Positions 8,885 to 17,764 of a DNA stretch of 43,713 nucleotides are shown one piece after another. Each line of letters starts with the position of its first letter. Position 1 is the first letter of the stretch. This stretch comes from Patulibacter sp. GTDB lineage: Bacteria > Actinomycetota > Thermoleophilia > Solirubrobacterales > Solirubrobacteraceae. The notes beneath the pieces are model-generated. The model was given only the letters and a program-made list of their open reading frames with translations. It was not told where the DNA came from and ran no database searches. The DNA is taken from NCBI GenBank assembly GCA_015478825.1, contig JADMKN010000024.1:1-43713 (forward strand), in the 5' to 3' direction. The position numbers were made by a program, and so were the translations under genes.

Positions 8885-9305
8885 GATGCCCCCGATCGTT
8901 CACGGCGAGCCCGACGACGAGTGGGACGACGACCTGGAGATGGTCTTCGAGAAGGCGCGGCCGGTTGGCGGCGCCGATCAGCTCGCCGACGCGTTTGCCA
9001 ACCAGGGGCGGATGGACCGCGAGCTCGCGGAGAAGCAGCGGCGCGCCGAGCGTCGGAACCGCAAGGACATCCGCCGGGTGTTCCGGCTCCCCCGGTGGGC
9101 GGTCCGAGTTTCCCGCCGTCGTCGGACCTGGCGAGAGCAGTGGGTGGCTGGGCTCGCGGCCGGCATCGGGTTCATGAGCCTCGCGTACGTGGCGGAAGCC
9201 GCTGGCTTCGGGGCCTCGCCATCGCCCGAGGTCCTCGCTGTCGCCGGCGCCGCGAACCTGGCGGTCTCTGCGGCGATCATGCGGAACCCGCGTGGTGACT
9301 CGTGA
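8874..9305 (+). CDS. hypothetical protein with C-terminal hydrophobic segments
   Basis: ATG preceded by GAAAGGA; WVAGLAAGIGFMSLAYVAEAAGF and VLAVAGAANLAVSAAIM are likely membrane segments. Confidence 0.6.
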   Translation: MAGEMPPIVHGEPDDEWDDDLEMVFEKARPVGGADQLADAFANQGRMDRELAEKQRRAERRNRKDIRRVFRLPRWAVRVSRRRRTWREQWVAGLAAGIGFMSLAYVAEAAGFGASPSPEVLAVAGAANLAVSAAIMRNPRGDS

Positions 9306-9889
9306 GCCACGGAATCCGTCCCGAGCTCGTGAAGCACGCGGTCAAGGTCGAGGAGCTGACGCCCTACCCGGGCAACGCGCGCCGCGGTGACGTCGACGCG
9401 ATCGCCGAGTCGCTCGAGGCGCACGGCCAGTACCGTCCGATCGTGGTCCGCCGCGAGACCAAGGAGGTGCTGGCCGGCAACCACACGCTGCGTGCCGCGA
9501 TCCAGCTCGAGTGGACACACGTCGCGGTGACGTACGTCGACGTCGACGAGGAGCAGGCCGCGCGGATCGTCCTGGTCGACAACCGCACCAACGATGCCGC
9601 CGGCTACGACGACCAGGCGCTCGCCGACCTACTCAAGCCGCTGCAGGAGTCCGACAACGGCCTGATCGGGACCGGCTTCGACGTCGAGGCGTGCGAGGCG
9701 TTGCTCGAGTCGCTCAAGCCGGCGGTGCCCGACCCGCCGACGGAGGACGATCCGGAGCCCGCGGTCTACGCGGTCGGGGTGGCGTGCGCAACCGAGGAGG
9801 ACCGCGCGAACCTGATCTCGCAGCTGGAGGAGTGGGGCTACAACCCGCGCAAGGTCGACGGCCGCTGGGCCGGACAGATCACGGAGTAG
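9302..9889 (+). CDS. ParB N-terminal-like (ParB/Srx) domain protein
   Basis: VEELTPYPGNARRGDVDAIAESLEAHGQYRPIVVRRETKEVLAGNHTLRAAIQLEWTHVAVTYVDVDEEQAARIVLVDNRT. Confidence 0.85.
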   Translation: MSHGIRPELVKHAVKVEELTPYPGNARRGDVDAIAESLEAHGQYRPIVVRRETKEVLAGNHTLRAAIQLEWTHVAVTYVDVDEEQAARIVLVDNRTNDAAGYDDQALADLLKPLQESDNGLIGTGFDVEACEALLESLKPAVPDPPTEDDPEPAVYAVGVACATEEDRANLISQLEEWGYNPRKVDGRWAGQITE

Positions 9890-9894
9890 TCGCG

Positions 9895-10320
9895 TTGCCG
9901 GCACGCCCAAAATTCGACGAGGCCGCCCCGAAGATCGTGGACTACCTCAAGGCGTGCGTGCCGCGTGACGTCGCGGCCGAGATGTCGGGAGTGAGCCGCG
10001 CGACGTTCTACGCCTGGATGAAGGAGGGGCGGAAGGCGAAGTCCGGCAAGAAGCACGATTGGGCACGCGAGGTCGACGAGGCGATCGCCGGTGCGGAGGC
10101 GGGCCTCGTGATGACGATCGCCGTGAAAGCCAAGGCCGGGGACGTCAAGTCGGCGATGTGGCTGCTCGAGCGCTCGCACGGCGAGCGGTGGGCGCGCAAG
10201 CCGGTGTCCGGACGTGTCGCGCCCGGCCAGGGCGGGGAGGGTGCCGCGCGTCCGCCGGTCGGCGGCGAGGGCGAGGGCGACGACTGGGACCTGGACAACG
10301 TGGTCCCGTTCACGGGCTGA
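9895..10320 (+). CDS. terminase small subunit-like HTH protein
   Basis: TTG start; VDYLKACVPRDVAAEMSGVSRATFYAWMKEGR HTH, AMWLLERSHGERWARK; immediately upstream of terminase large subunit. Confidence 0.7.
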   Translation: MPARPKFDEAAPKIVDYLKACVPRDVAAEMSGVSRATFYAWMKEGRKAKSGKKHDWAREVDEAIAGAEAGLVMTIAVKAKAGDVKSAMWLLERSHGERWARKPVSGRVAPGQGGEGAARPPVGGEGEGDDWDLDNVVPFTG

Positions 10321-10323
10321 CCG

Positions 10324-11895
10324 GTGACCGCGACGGCCGTGGAGCAGCCGCGGCTAGAGCCGGGCACCGTTGAGCACTTCAAGGCGTTCTGCTCCCGCCT
10401 GACGCTACCGCCGAAGGCGTCGGTCAAGAAGAAGCGCCGCCGTCGCCGGCGCGGCGCCGACTGCGAGACCGCGGTCCCGGGTCCGTCGGCCGCGCACCAG
10501 TCGCGCTCACGCCGGCCGGCCGCGCAGCGGCTGATCATCGAGCCATTCCAGGAGGTCGCGCTCGAGGACTACTTCGACGGCATCGCGGAGACCTTCGTGA
10601 TGCTGCCGAAAGGCAATGCAAAGTCGATGCTCGCCGCGGCACTGGGCATCTACCACCTCTGCTTCGTCGACGAGGCCGAAGCGTTCATCTTCGCGGCGTC
10701 GCGCGACCAGGCGGCCCGCCTCCTGAAGTACGCCGCGGGCTTCGTGCGCCGCTCGCCGGTGCTGCAGAAGCACCTGATCCTTCGGCTGGGCTCCCGCGAG
10801 ATCCGCGCCCGCCGCGACGGCGGGTCGCTCAAGGTTCTCGCCGCGGATCCGGACACCGCCGACGGCATCGCGCCGACCCTCGTCATCTGCGATGAGCTGC
10901 ACCGCTGGAAGACGCTCGAGCCGTACGTGCTCGCCAAGGAGGGCCTCGGCAAGCGCGACGGCCAGCTGATCGGCATCTCGACCGCGGGAGAGGACAAGAA
11001 CAGCGAGTTCGGCCGGATGCGGACCGAGGCGCTGAAGCACATCGTCGAGCAGCTCGGTGCCTACAAGTGCGCGCTCGCACCGTCCGACGAGTTCATCTGG
11101 CACGAGTGGTCGCTCAGCGAAACCGACGACCTGACCGACATGGAGCTCGTCAAGTCGGCGAACCCCCTCGCGCAGATCACCGTCGAGTCGCTCCGCGAGC
11201 GCTACCTCTCGCCAGGCACCCGCCGCGCGTGGTGGGCACGCTTTGTGTGCGGAATCTGGACCCGCGACGACGACGCCGCGATCTCCGCGATGGAGTGGGC
11301 GCCCAACCAGGTCGACCACTGCGAGATCCCAGACGACGCGCTGAACGTGATGATCGGCGTCGACCTCGGCTGGCGACGCGACACCACGGCGATCGTCCCC
11401 GTCTGGATGATGAACACCAAGCCGCTAACGGTCCGCGTCGACCGACGGCTCGCGATCGAGACACCGCCCGGAGAAGGCAAGTCGCTCGCCGAGGACATCG
11501 TCTGGGCGCACCTCGAGGAAATGGCCGAGCGCTGGCCGAACGCGAAGTTCGTATTCGACCCCAACGCCAACGCCGGCCACCTCATCGAGCGAATCGAGAC
11601 CGAGCTGCAGCGCGAGGTGATCATCCAGGCGCAGGACCCGGCGCCGATGGCCCAGGCCGCGGGCCTGGTCATGGAGCTGGTCCGCAACAAGCGGCTCGAG
11701 CACCCCGGCGTTGTCGAGTACTCGTCGCAGATCCTGGCCGCCTACCTGCGGTCCGTCGGCGGCGAGAAGTACCGCTTCGACAAGGGGCCCGGCGGCAGCC
11801 ACATGGACGCCGCGATCGCGACCGCCCAGGCGGTCCGCCAGCTGCACGTATTGGCGACCGCCCCCCCACCAATCCGACCGTACGTCATCTCCTAG
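10324..11895 (+). CDS. terL: terminase large subunit
   Basis: FVMLPKGNAKSMLAAALGIYHL (Walker A-like), TLVICDELHRW (Walker B), DLGWRRDTTAIVPVW (nuclease), GSHMDAAIATAQAV. Confidence 0.9.
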   Translation: MTATAVEQPRLEPGTVEHFKAFCSRLTLPPKASVKKKRRRRRRGADCETAVPGPSAAHQSRSRRPAAQRLIIEPFQEVALEDYFDGIAETFVMLPKGNAKSMLAAALGIYHLCFVDEAEAFIFAASRDQAARLLKYAAGFVRRSPVLQKHLILRLGSREIRARRDGGSLKVLAADPDTADGIAPTLVICDELHRWKTLEPYVLAKEGLGKRDGQLIGISTAGEDKNSEFGRMRTEALKHIVEQLGAYKCALAPSDEFIWHEWSLSETDDLTDMELVKSANPLAQITVESLRERYLSPGTRRAWWARFVCGIWTRDDDAAISAMEWAPNQVDHCEIPDDALNVMIGVDLGWRRDTTAIVPVWMMNTKPLTVRVDRRLAIETPPGEGKSLAEDIVWAHLEEMAERWPNAKFVFDPNANAGHLIERIETELQREVIIQAQDPAPMAQAAGLVMELVRNKRLEHPGVVEYSSQILAAYLRSVGGEKYRFDKGPGGSHMDAAIATAQAVRQLHVLATAPPPIRPYVIS

Positions 11896-11903
11896 GAGGA
11901 ACC

Positions 11904-12320
11904 ATGGAAACCACCATCACCACCGTCGTGCTCGCCGTCATCGTCGTGCTGCTCCTGTGGCGCCTGACCGCGACCGAGCGTGCGGCAACCGAGGCCGCCG
12001 CCGAGCGCGAACGCAGCCATGTCGCGGAGGTCGAAGACGACCTCGCCCGGATCGCTCGGATCGAAGAGCTGGAGACGGACATCGCCGACCTCACCGCGGG
12101 CCCGCTGATCCACAAGCGCGTGATCGCGTCGCTCACCGGCGACGAGGGCGGCATCGACGGAATTCTGACCGACTGGCGGGGCGAATGGGTCCGCTTCGAG
12201 AGCGTGAGATTCATCGGCGGCAAGGGGCAGGTCGAGCCCGTCGACGGTGCCGTGTACGTGCAGCGGACCAAGATCCTGACGTTGCACGACCCGCCGGCGG
12301 CGTCGGTCGAGGCCGAGTAG
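11904..12320 (+). CDS. membrane-anchored hypothetical protein
   Basis: Strong SD AGGAGG just upstream of ATG; N-terminal TM TTVVLAVIVVLLLWRLT followed by a coiled-coil-like segment. Confidence 0.7.
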   Translation: METTITTVVLAVIVVLLLWRLTATERAATEAAAERERSHVAEVEDDLARIARIEELETDIADLTAGPLIHKRVIASLTGDEGGIDGILTDWRGEWVRFESVRFIGGKGQVEPVDGAVYVQRTKILTLHDPPAASVEAE

Positions 12321-12321
12321 C

Positions 12322-12338
12322 GGCCAGTCCGACAGGGC
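12322..12338 (+). repeat. dispersed 17-bp motif GGCCAGTCCGACAGGGC, copy 1
   Basis: Exact copy starting 1 nt after a TAG stop codon; same motif at 13704, 18438 and 31179. Confidence 0.85.
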
Positions 12339-12389
12339 GCGCGTCGCCCGCGCCCGGCCGCGTCGACGCGCGGTCCGCACCGTGGCGAC

Positions 12390-13697
12390 ATGGCGGTCTT
12401 CGGCGGTAGCGGTGGGGCGTACGTCTGGGCGGACGGGTCGACGCAGTCGATGGCCCGCCCGTCGATGGCGATCGGGGAGATCGCCGCCAGCGTCACGCTG
12501 ATCGGTGACCGGCCGATCAGCTACGACCGGATCTATCGCACCCAGCCGTGGGTCGCGGCGGCTGTGCACCTGCTGCAGCGCCAGGTCGCGCGACTGCCGA
12601 TCGGCACGTTCATCCCGACCGGCGACGGGGAGAGCTACAACCGCAGGCGGACCAAGGATCACGGGTTCGCGAGCCTGCTTTCGACCCCGGCCGACGGCCG
12701 GGCGCCGGTGGACCTGAAGGCCGAGATCATGCTCGACCTCGCGGTGCAGGGAAACCACCTCGAGCGGATCGTCCGCCGGACCGGCAGCCAAGAGCCGATC
12801 GGCCTGGAGAAGATCGACTGGCGCTCGGTGATGCCTGCCCTGTCCACGGACGGGATGCACGTGCTGGCATGGCGCGTAACCCCGATCGGCGGCGGGGCGA
12901 CCGAGGTCCTGATGCCGGAGGACGTCATCCACTTCCGGTGGCCGTCGCCGTCCGGGCCGATCGGCGTCTCGCCGCTGCAGCAGCTCGGCGTCACGATCCG
13001 CTCCGAGGACGGAGCGCAGCGCTACGCCGACTCGGCGATGCGCCACGGCGGCATGCGTGGCGTCGCGGTGCGGGTCGATAAGGAGTTCGCGCAGGACACC
13101 GTCCTGCACGACACGCTCCGCGAGGAGATCCTCCACAAGCACAGCGGGCCCGACCGCGCGCACGTCCCCTACATCATGGGCGGCGTCGAGGCGGTCGAGG
13201 AGATGCCGACGCAGTCGGCCGTCGAGGTTGAGCTGATCAAGCTGCGGCAGGTCAACCGCGAGGAGATCGCCGCCGTCTACGGGGTGCCGCCTGTCCTGAT
13301 CGGCGACCTGTCGCACGCGACCTACTCGAACGTCGAGAAGATGCACGAGATGCTCTACCTCACGGTCCTCGGACCGTGGCTGACGCTGATCGAGGAGCAG
13401 ATCGCAGCGCAGCTGGTCGCGCGCTACCTGCCGTGGCAGCTCGAGGGCGTGTGGTGCGAATGGTCGCTCGACGCCGTCATGAAGGGCGACGTCAAGGGCC
13501 GAATGGAGAGCTACCTCATCGGCCTGCGCGCCGGCGCGCTCACCATCAACGACATCCGCCGGCGCGAGAACCTCCCGCCGTTCAAGAACCCGCTCGCCGA
13601 CGAGCCGCTGATCCAGACGAACAACGTCTCGCCGCTCAGCACGATCGGCAACGACACCGAGGGCGAGCCGGCGTCGAAGGTTCCGGCCGCCGCGTAG
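12390..13697 (+). CDS. phage portal protein (HK97 family)
   Basis: RTQPWVAAAVHLLQRQVARLPIGTF, VIHFRWPSPSGPIGVSPLQQLG, VNREEIAAVYGVPPVLIGDLSHATYSNVEKMHEMLY. Confidence 0.93.
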   Translation: MAVFGGSGGAYVWADGSTQSMARPSMAIGEIAASVTLIGDRPISYDRIYRTQPWVAAAVHLLQRQVARLPIGTFIPTGDGESYNRRRTKDHGFASLLSTPADGRAPVDLKAEIMLDLAVQGNHLERIVRRTGSQEPIGLEKIDWRSVMPALSTDGMHVLAWRVTPIGGGATEVLMPEDVIHFRWPSPSGPIGVSPLQQLGVTIRSEDGAQRYADSAMRHGGMRGVAVRVDKEFAQDTVLHDTLREEILHKHSGPDRAHVPYIMGGVEAVEEMPTQSAVEVELIKLRQVNREEIAAVYGVPPVLIGDLSHATYSNVEKMHEMLYLTVLGPWLTLIEEQIAAQLVARYLPWQLEGVWCEWSLDAVMKGDVKGRMESYLIGLRAGALTINDIRRRENLPPFKNPLADEPLIQTNNVSPLSTIGNDTEGEPASKVPAAA

Positions 13698-13703
13698 CAC
13701 TGC

Positions 13704-13720
13704 GGCCAGTCCGACAGGGC
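13704..13720 (+). repeat. dispersed 17-bp motif GGCCAGTCCGACAGGGC, copy 2
   Basis: Exact copy starting 6 nt after the portal stop codon. Confidence 0.85.
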
Positions 13721-13751
13721 TACAGCGCGGCGATTCCTAGAGCGCCGGGCG

Positions 13752-14501
13752 GTGCCGCGCACGGTGGGCTGCGTGAAGCGCCAGCTCATAGGCACCGAGG
13801 AGCACAAGACCGCCGACCTGGCGCAGCTCACCGTCAAGACCGACGACGGCGCGCCCGGCCGATTCCAGGCACTCGCTGCGGTCTACGGAAACATCGACAG
13901 CCACGGCGACCGGATGGTCCGCGGCTGCTTCGAGGTGTCCCTCAAGGAGCGCGGATTCCCAAAGCTCGTCTGGTCGCACGATCGGCTCATTCCGCCGATC
14001 GGGATCGTCGAAGCCGCCGAGGAGGTCGACGCGGGCCTCCTGATCGACGGTCGCCTGTTCGTCGACAAGGACGCAGGGGAGGACCACCCGATCGCCCGCC
14101 AGGTCTGGGCCGCGATGTCCACCAAGGGCGGCGACGGGCGCCCGGGACTAGGCGACTTCTCGTTCGGTGCCCGGGTCCAGGCGGCGACGCTCGTCGAGGT
14201 CGACCCGGCAACCCTGCCCGACGATCTCCAGTGGACCGGCGGGCGGATCCGCGAGATCACCCGCTGCCGCCTCTGGGAGATCGGCCCCTGCCTGGTCGGC
14301 GCCAATGAGCAGGCCGGCCTCCTCACCGTCAAGTCGCTCGTCGACGCCCTCGGCGTCACGCCCGAGCAGGCCGCCGCCGCCCTCGAGCGGCGCGACGTCG
14401 GCCCCACCAAGACCTCCAGCCGCGGCGAGGTCGCGGACCGGACGCACGCCACGCGGCTCGCCGAGCTGCGGATCAAGCACCCCATCCCCAGCGAGGACTG
14501 A
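13752..14501 (+). CDS. HK97-type prohead protease
   Basis: FQALAAVYGNIDSHGDRMVRGCFEVSLKERGFPKLVWSHDRLIPPIGIVEAAEE, EITRCRLWEIGPCLVGANEQAGLL; alternative GTG start at 13773. Confidence 0.88.
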   Translation: MPRTVGCVKRQLIGTEEHKTADLAQLTVKTDDGAPGRFQALAAVYGNIDSHGDRMVRGCFEVSLKERGFPKLVWSHDRLIPPIGIVEAAEEVDAGLLIDGRLFVDKDAGEDHPIARQVWAAMSTKGGDGRPGLGDFSFGARVQAATLVEVDPATLPDDLQWTGGRIREITRCRLWEIGPCLVGANEQAGLLTVKSLVDALGVTPEQAAAALERRDVGPTKTSSRGEVADRTHATRLAELRIKHPIPSED

Positions 14502-14502
14502 G

Positions 14503-15918
14503 ATGAAGACCAAGACCCAGGAGGCCCAGGCGGCGATCGCGAAGCTCCGCGCCGACAAGAAGGCCGCCGACAAGAGGGCCGCCGACGCGCGCCTGGCCTT
14601 CGAGAAGTCGGATGCCGACCCGCTCGACCCGGAGACGCCGGAGTTCCAGGCGTTCGACGAGGCGAGCAAGACCGCCGACGAGCTCGGCGAGTCGCTGCGC
14701 AAGTCCACCGAGATGTACGCCCGCCTTTCGGGCGGCAGCTCGCAGCCGGGCCCCGGTCCGGACCCGGAGGACCCCGCCAACAAGATGCGGGGCGACAACT
14801 TCCTGGACCAGGCGGTCGAGGCCCTGAAGTCCGCGTCGGTAGGTCGCAAGGTCCTCGAGAGCGAGGCGACCAAGGCGCTGCTCGAGAAGGGCATCTTGAC
14901 CGGCCAGGCGCAGTTCGGTGCGCTCGAGCTCGGCAAGGCCTACTCGCGAGACGAGGTCAAGGCACTCGTCGGCACCGGCAACACCGCCAGCGGCGTGTCG
15001 AACCTGCTGACGCCCGACCGACTGCCGCTCGTCGACCTGGTGCCCAGCCGCCCGCCGCGGATGGTCGACCTGGTTTCGAAGGGGACCACGGACTCGAAGT
15101 CGATCGAGTACCCGGTCCTGATCCAGCGCGGCATGGCGGCCGGGTACGTCCCGGACCCGACGACCGCCGCGGCGATCGGCTCCGGTGACCCGGAGGTCAC
15201 CCCGGAGCAGGCCGGACGCAAGCCCGAGACGTCGCTCGTGTGGGACATCCGCTCGGCGACCGTCAAGACGCTCGCCACCTGGATCCCCGTCCACCGCAAC
15301 ATGATGGACGACGCGCCATACCTGCAGTCGATGATCGACGCGTACCTGCGCGACGAGCTCGAGCAGCGCATCGACCAGGACATCGCGACCGGCACCGGCG
15401 CCGGCGAGTCGTTCAAGGGGCTGCTGAACACCGACGGGATCGGTGCGGTCACCTACGGCGACGGGTCGATCATCGACTCCGCACACCGCGCGATGACCAC
15501 GGTGCGGCTGCAGTACGAGGAGCCGACCGCCTACGTCATCCACCCGACGACGTGGGAGACCATCCGGCTGCTGCGTGCCAGCCAGGTGATGGTCGACCCG
15601 GGAGACCCGAACGCCGAGCCGCCCGTGCTGCCCACGATGGAGCCGTCCGGCGAGTACCTGTTCGGCCGTCCGTCGCAGGCCGGCGAGGCGACGCTCTGGG
15701 GCAAGACGGTCGTCACGACCGCCGCGATCCCGCAGGGCACCATCCTGACCGGCGACTTTGCCAAGGCGATGCTCTGGTTCCGGACCGGCGTCCGGGTCCT
15801 CGCCAGCGACAGCCACGAGGACTTCTTCACGCGCAACCTCGTCGCGCTGCTCGCCGAGCTGCGCGCCGCATTCGGCGTGATCAAGCCGCTCGCGTTCGCC
15901 AAGGCGACCGCCTCTTGA
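14503..15918 (+). CDS. major capsid protein (HK97 fold)
   Basis: N-terminal helical delta-like domain, then VDLVPSRPPRMVDLVSKGTTDSKSIEYPVL, IPVHRNMMDDAPYLQSMIDAYLRDELEQRIDQDIATGTG, HPTTWETIRLLRASQVM. Confidence 0.93.
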   Translation: MKTKTQEAQAAIAKLRADKKAADKRAADARLAFEKSDADPLDPETPEFQAFDEASKTADELGESLRKSTEMYARLSGGSSQPGPGPDPEDPANKMRGDNFLDQAVEALKSASVGRKVLESEATKALLEKGILTGQAQFGALELGKAYSRDEVKALVGTGNTASGVSNLLTPDRLPLVDLVPSRPPRMVDLVSKGTTDSKSIEYPVLIQRGMAAGYVPDPTTAAAIGSGDPEVTPEQAGRKPETSLVWDIRSATVKTLATWIPVHRNMMDDAPYLQSMIDAYLRDELEQRIDQDIATGTGAGESFKGLLNTDGIGAVTYGDGSIIDSAHRAMTTVRLQYEEPTAYVIHPTTWETIRLLRASQVMVDPGDPNAEPPVLPTMEPSGEYLFGRPSQAGEATLWGKTVVTTAAIPQGTILTGDFAKAMLWFRTGVRVLASDSHEDFFTRNLVALLAELRAAFGVIKPLAFAKATAS

Positions 15919-15924
15919 GTCACG

Positions 15925-15949
15925 GGCGCGCGCCACCACGGCGCGCGCC
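15925..15949 (+). terminator. strong hairpin downstream of major capsid gene
   Basis: GGCGCGCGCC-ACCAC-GGCGCGCGCC: perfect 10-bp stem, 5-nt loop, no U-tract. Confidence 0.55.
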
Positions 15950-15973
15950 GTCCCCTCGATCGAAAGGCACCCG

Positions 15974-16663
15974 ATGGCCCTCGTTACCGCCAACGACAAG
16001 TACACGCTGGTCAAGGCCCCGAAGACGGGCCTCTACTACCACCCCGGCACCGAGCACCAGGCCTGGTACTCGCAGGGTGCGCTCATGCCACCCGAGTACA
16101 AGCCGGTCAAGACCGCGGGCGCCACCGACGTCGTCGACCAGGACGCCGCGCGCCTGCAACAGCTCATCGCCGCTGAGGCCGACGAGCGCGAGCGCCTGCA
16201 AAAGGAGCTCGACGAGCAGCGCGAGAAGACCGAGACGGAGGCGGCCCAGCGCAAGAGTGTCGAGGAGGCGCTCGAGGCGCTGCGCAAGGAGCCCAAGGTC
16301 GCCGAGGACGCCGACGAGCGCGAGCGCCTGCAAAAGGAGCTCGACGAGCAGCGCGAGAAGACCGAGACGGAGGCGGCCCAGCGCAAGAGTGTCGAGGAGG
16401 CGCTCGAGGCGCTGCGCAAGGAGCCCAAGGTCGCCGAGGACGCCGACGAGCGCGAGCGCCTGCAAAAGGAGCTCGACGAGGCGCGCGCCACCATCGCCGC
16501 ACTGCAGGCCGGCAGCGACGACGGCGCCGAGGCCGATGCGGGGGCGGGCGGCGACGATCAGACCGCGACCGCGACCGCCGAGGGCGAGAGCCCGGCACCG
16601 GCTACCCCGGCCGGGACCACGCCGCGGGCGCGGCGGAAGGGCCGGGGTGCCAATCAGTCCTGA
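15974..16663 (+). CDS. virion-associated coiled-coil protein with internal tandem repeat
   Basis: Small N-terminal region YYHPGTEHQAWYSQGALMPPEYKPVK, then repeated charged coiled coil; RBS-like GAAAGGCACCCG before ATG. Confidence 0.75.
   Translation: MALVTANDKYTLVKAPKTGLYYHPGTEHQAWYSQGALMPPEYKPVKTAGATDVVDQDAARLQQLIAAEADERERLQKELDEQREKTETEAAQRKSVEEALEALRKEPKVAEDADERERLQKELDEQREKTETEAAQRKSVEEALEALRKEPKVAEDADERERLQKELDEARATIAALQAGSDDGAEADAGAGGDDQTATATAEGESPAPATPAGTTPRARRKGRGANQS
16178..16480 (+). repeat. 132-bp exact tandem repeat, about 2.3 copies
   Basis: GCCGACGAGCGCGAGCGCCTGCAAAAGGAGCTC... starts at 16178, 16310 and 16442; first two units identical across 132 nt, third identical for 39 nt. 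Confidence 0.95.
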
Positions 16664-17216
16664 CGAGCCTGACGCCGTCGGCCCCGAGGGCCGGCGGCTC
16701 TGCACCCGCGACGAGCTCGTCGAGTTTGTCCGGGTGAAGGACGGCCCCGTCGCCGGCGAGGTGCTCGACCGGCTGATCAATAGTGCCAGCGAGCGCCTGA
16801 ACGCCGTGCGGCAGTTCTACGCGTCGACCGGCACCCGCACCTTCCAGGTCGACGGGCGGATGACCCGCCTGTCCGACCTCGACATCTCCCACGAGTGCAC
16901 GGTCCTCGCCGACGGCGTCGAGCTCACCGCCGCCGACCTGCGCTGGCTGCATCGGATGAACCATCCCGCGCACGCCGTCGTGCTCTACCGCGACGTCGGC
17001 ACCCTCACCGTGACCGGCCACTGGGGCTGGCCCGAGATCCCCGACGGGATCCGCACGGCGTGCCTTGAGTGGGCCAGCCGCGCCTACTTCCAACGTCAGT
17101 CACGGCAGGCCGACGTCGTGATGAACCACGAGACCGGAGTCGAAGACCGCTACTTCGTCCGGATGCCGTCCAGCGTCGGCGCTGCGCTCGTGCCCTACCG
17201 CCTGCTCGGAATATGA
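16647..17216 (+). CDS. head-tail connector / adaptor protein
   Basis: GTG at 16647; LCTRDELVEFVRVKDGPVAGEVLDRLINSASERLNAVRQFYASTGTRTFQVDG...; position after capsid. Confidence 0.65.
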   Translation: MPISPDEPDAVGPEGRRLCTRDELVEFVRVKDGPVAGEVLDRLINSASERLNAVRQFYASTGTRTFQVDGRMTRLSDLDISHECTVLADGVELTAADLRWLHRMNHPAHAVVLYRDVGTLTVTGHWGWPEIPDGIRTACLEWASRAYFQRQSRQADVVMNHETGVEDRYFVRMPSSVGAALVPYRLLGI

Positions 17217-17764
17217 CCGAGCTGATCCTCCGCACCGACGGGCCACGGTCGTGGCACCCCGAGGTCATCGTCGAGGCCGCCCGCCAGGCGGTGCACCACG
17301 TCGAGCCCGTTCTCCGCGCCGCGGCTCGCGAGCAGGCCGATCGAACCCGGACGCTCATCCACAGTCGCAGCGGCGAGCTGGCGCGCTCCGTCCGCGGTCA
17401 GGTCCGCCGCCGGCGGCGAGGCTACGTACTCCGGGTCGGCTCGTTCGGTCGCGGCAACTTCACCGTGCGCAACGGCGGGGCCCGCCGGCAGGAGTCCGGC
17501 TACCAGCTATTCCACGGCTACTTCGTCGAGCACGGCACCGGCGAGCAGGGCCCGCTCGCCCGAAGGATCCCCGATGACCGTCGCGGGCTCGTCCCGACGC
17601 GCGGTGGCCGCCGTCGCCCGACCGGGGCGGGCCAGGCGCCGCAGCGGCCGTTCAGTCGCGCCCGCGATGCGTACGACCGCGGGCCGTCGCACCAGCTTGA
17701 CCGGATGGTTCACGACCTGGTCGACCGCGAGATCGTGACCGCCGTTCGAAGGGCGTCGCGATGA
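17213..17764 (+). CDS. head closure / HK97 gp10-like protein
   Basis: AAREQADRTRTLIHSRSGELARSVRGQVRRRRRGYVLRVGS...YQLFHGYFVEHGTG; position between connector and tail terminator. Confidence 0.6.
   Translation: MTELILRTDGPRSWHPEVIVEAARQAVHHVEPVLRAAAREQADRTRTLIHSRSGELARSVRGQVRRRRRGYVLRVGSFGRGNFTVRNGGARRQESGYQLFHGYFVEHGTGEQGPLARRIPDDRRGLVPTRGGRRRPTGAGQAPQRPFSRARDAYDRGPSHQLDRMVHDLVDREIVTAVRRASR

Noticed and set aside
8742-9305. Possible frameshift fusion of 8204-8884 with the next gene at the A6 run (8759-8764)
   Set aside because: A +1 shift would be needed, which does not fit a standard -1 slip on AAAAAA, and the downstream gene has its own ATG at 8874 with an SD-like GAAAGGA.
11892-13700. Long minus-strand ORF (602 aa), and similar shadow ORFs at 14473-16014, 18494-20032, 23192-24760, 27193-28818, 38624-39988 (-) and 41203-43029 (+)
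   Set aside because: Antisense to clearly identified conserved genes; Arg/Asp/Gly/Val-rich compositions typical of GC-driven open frames.
16178-16480. Treating the 132-bp tandem repeat as a regulatory repeat or CRISPR
   Set aside because: It is in frame (44 codons), encodes coiled coil and has no unique spacers; a coding duplication explains it.
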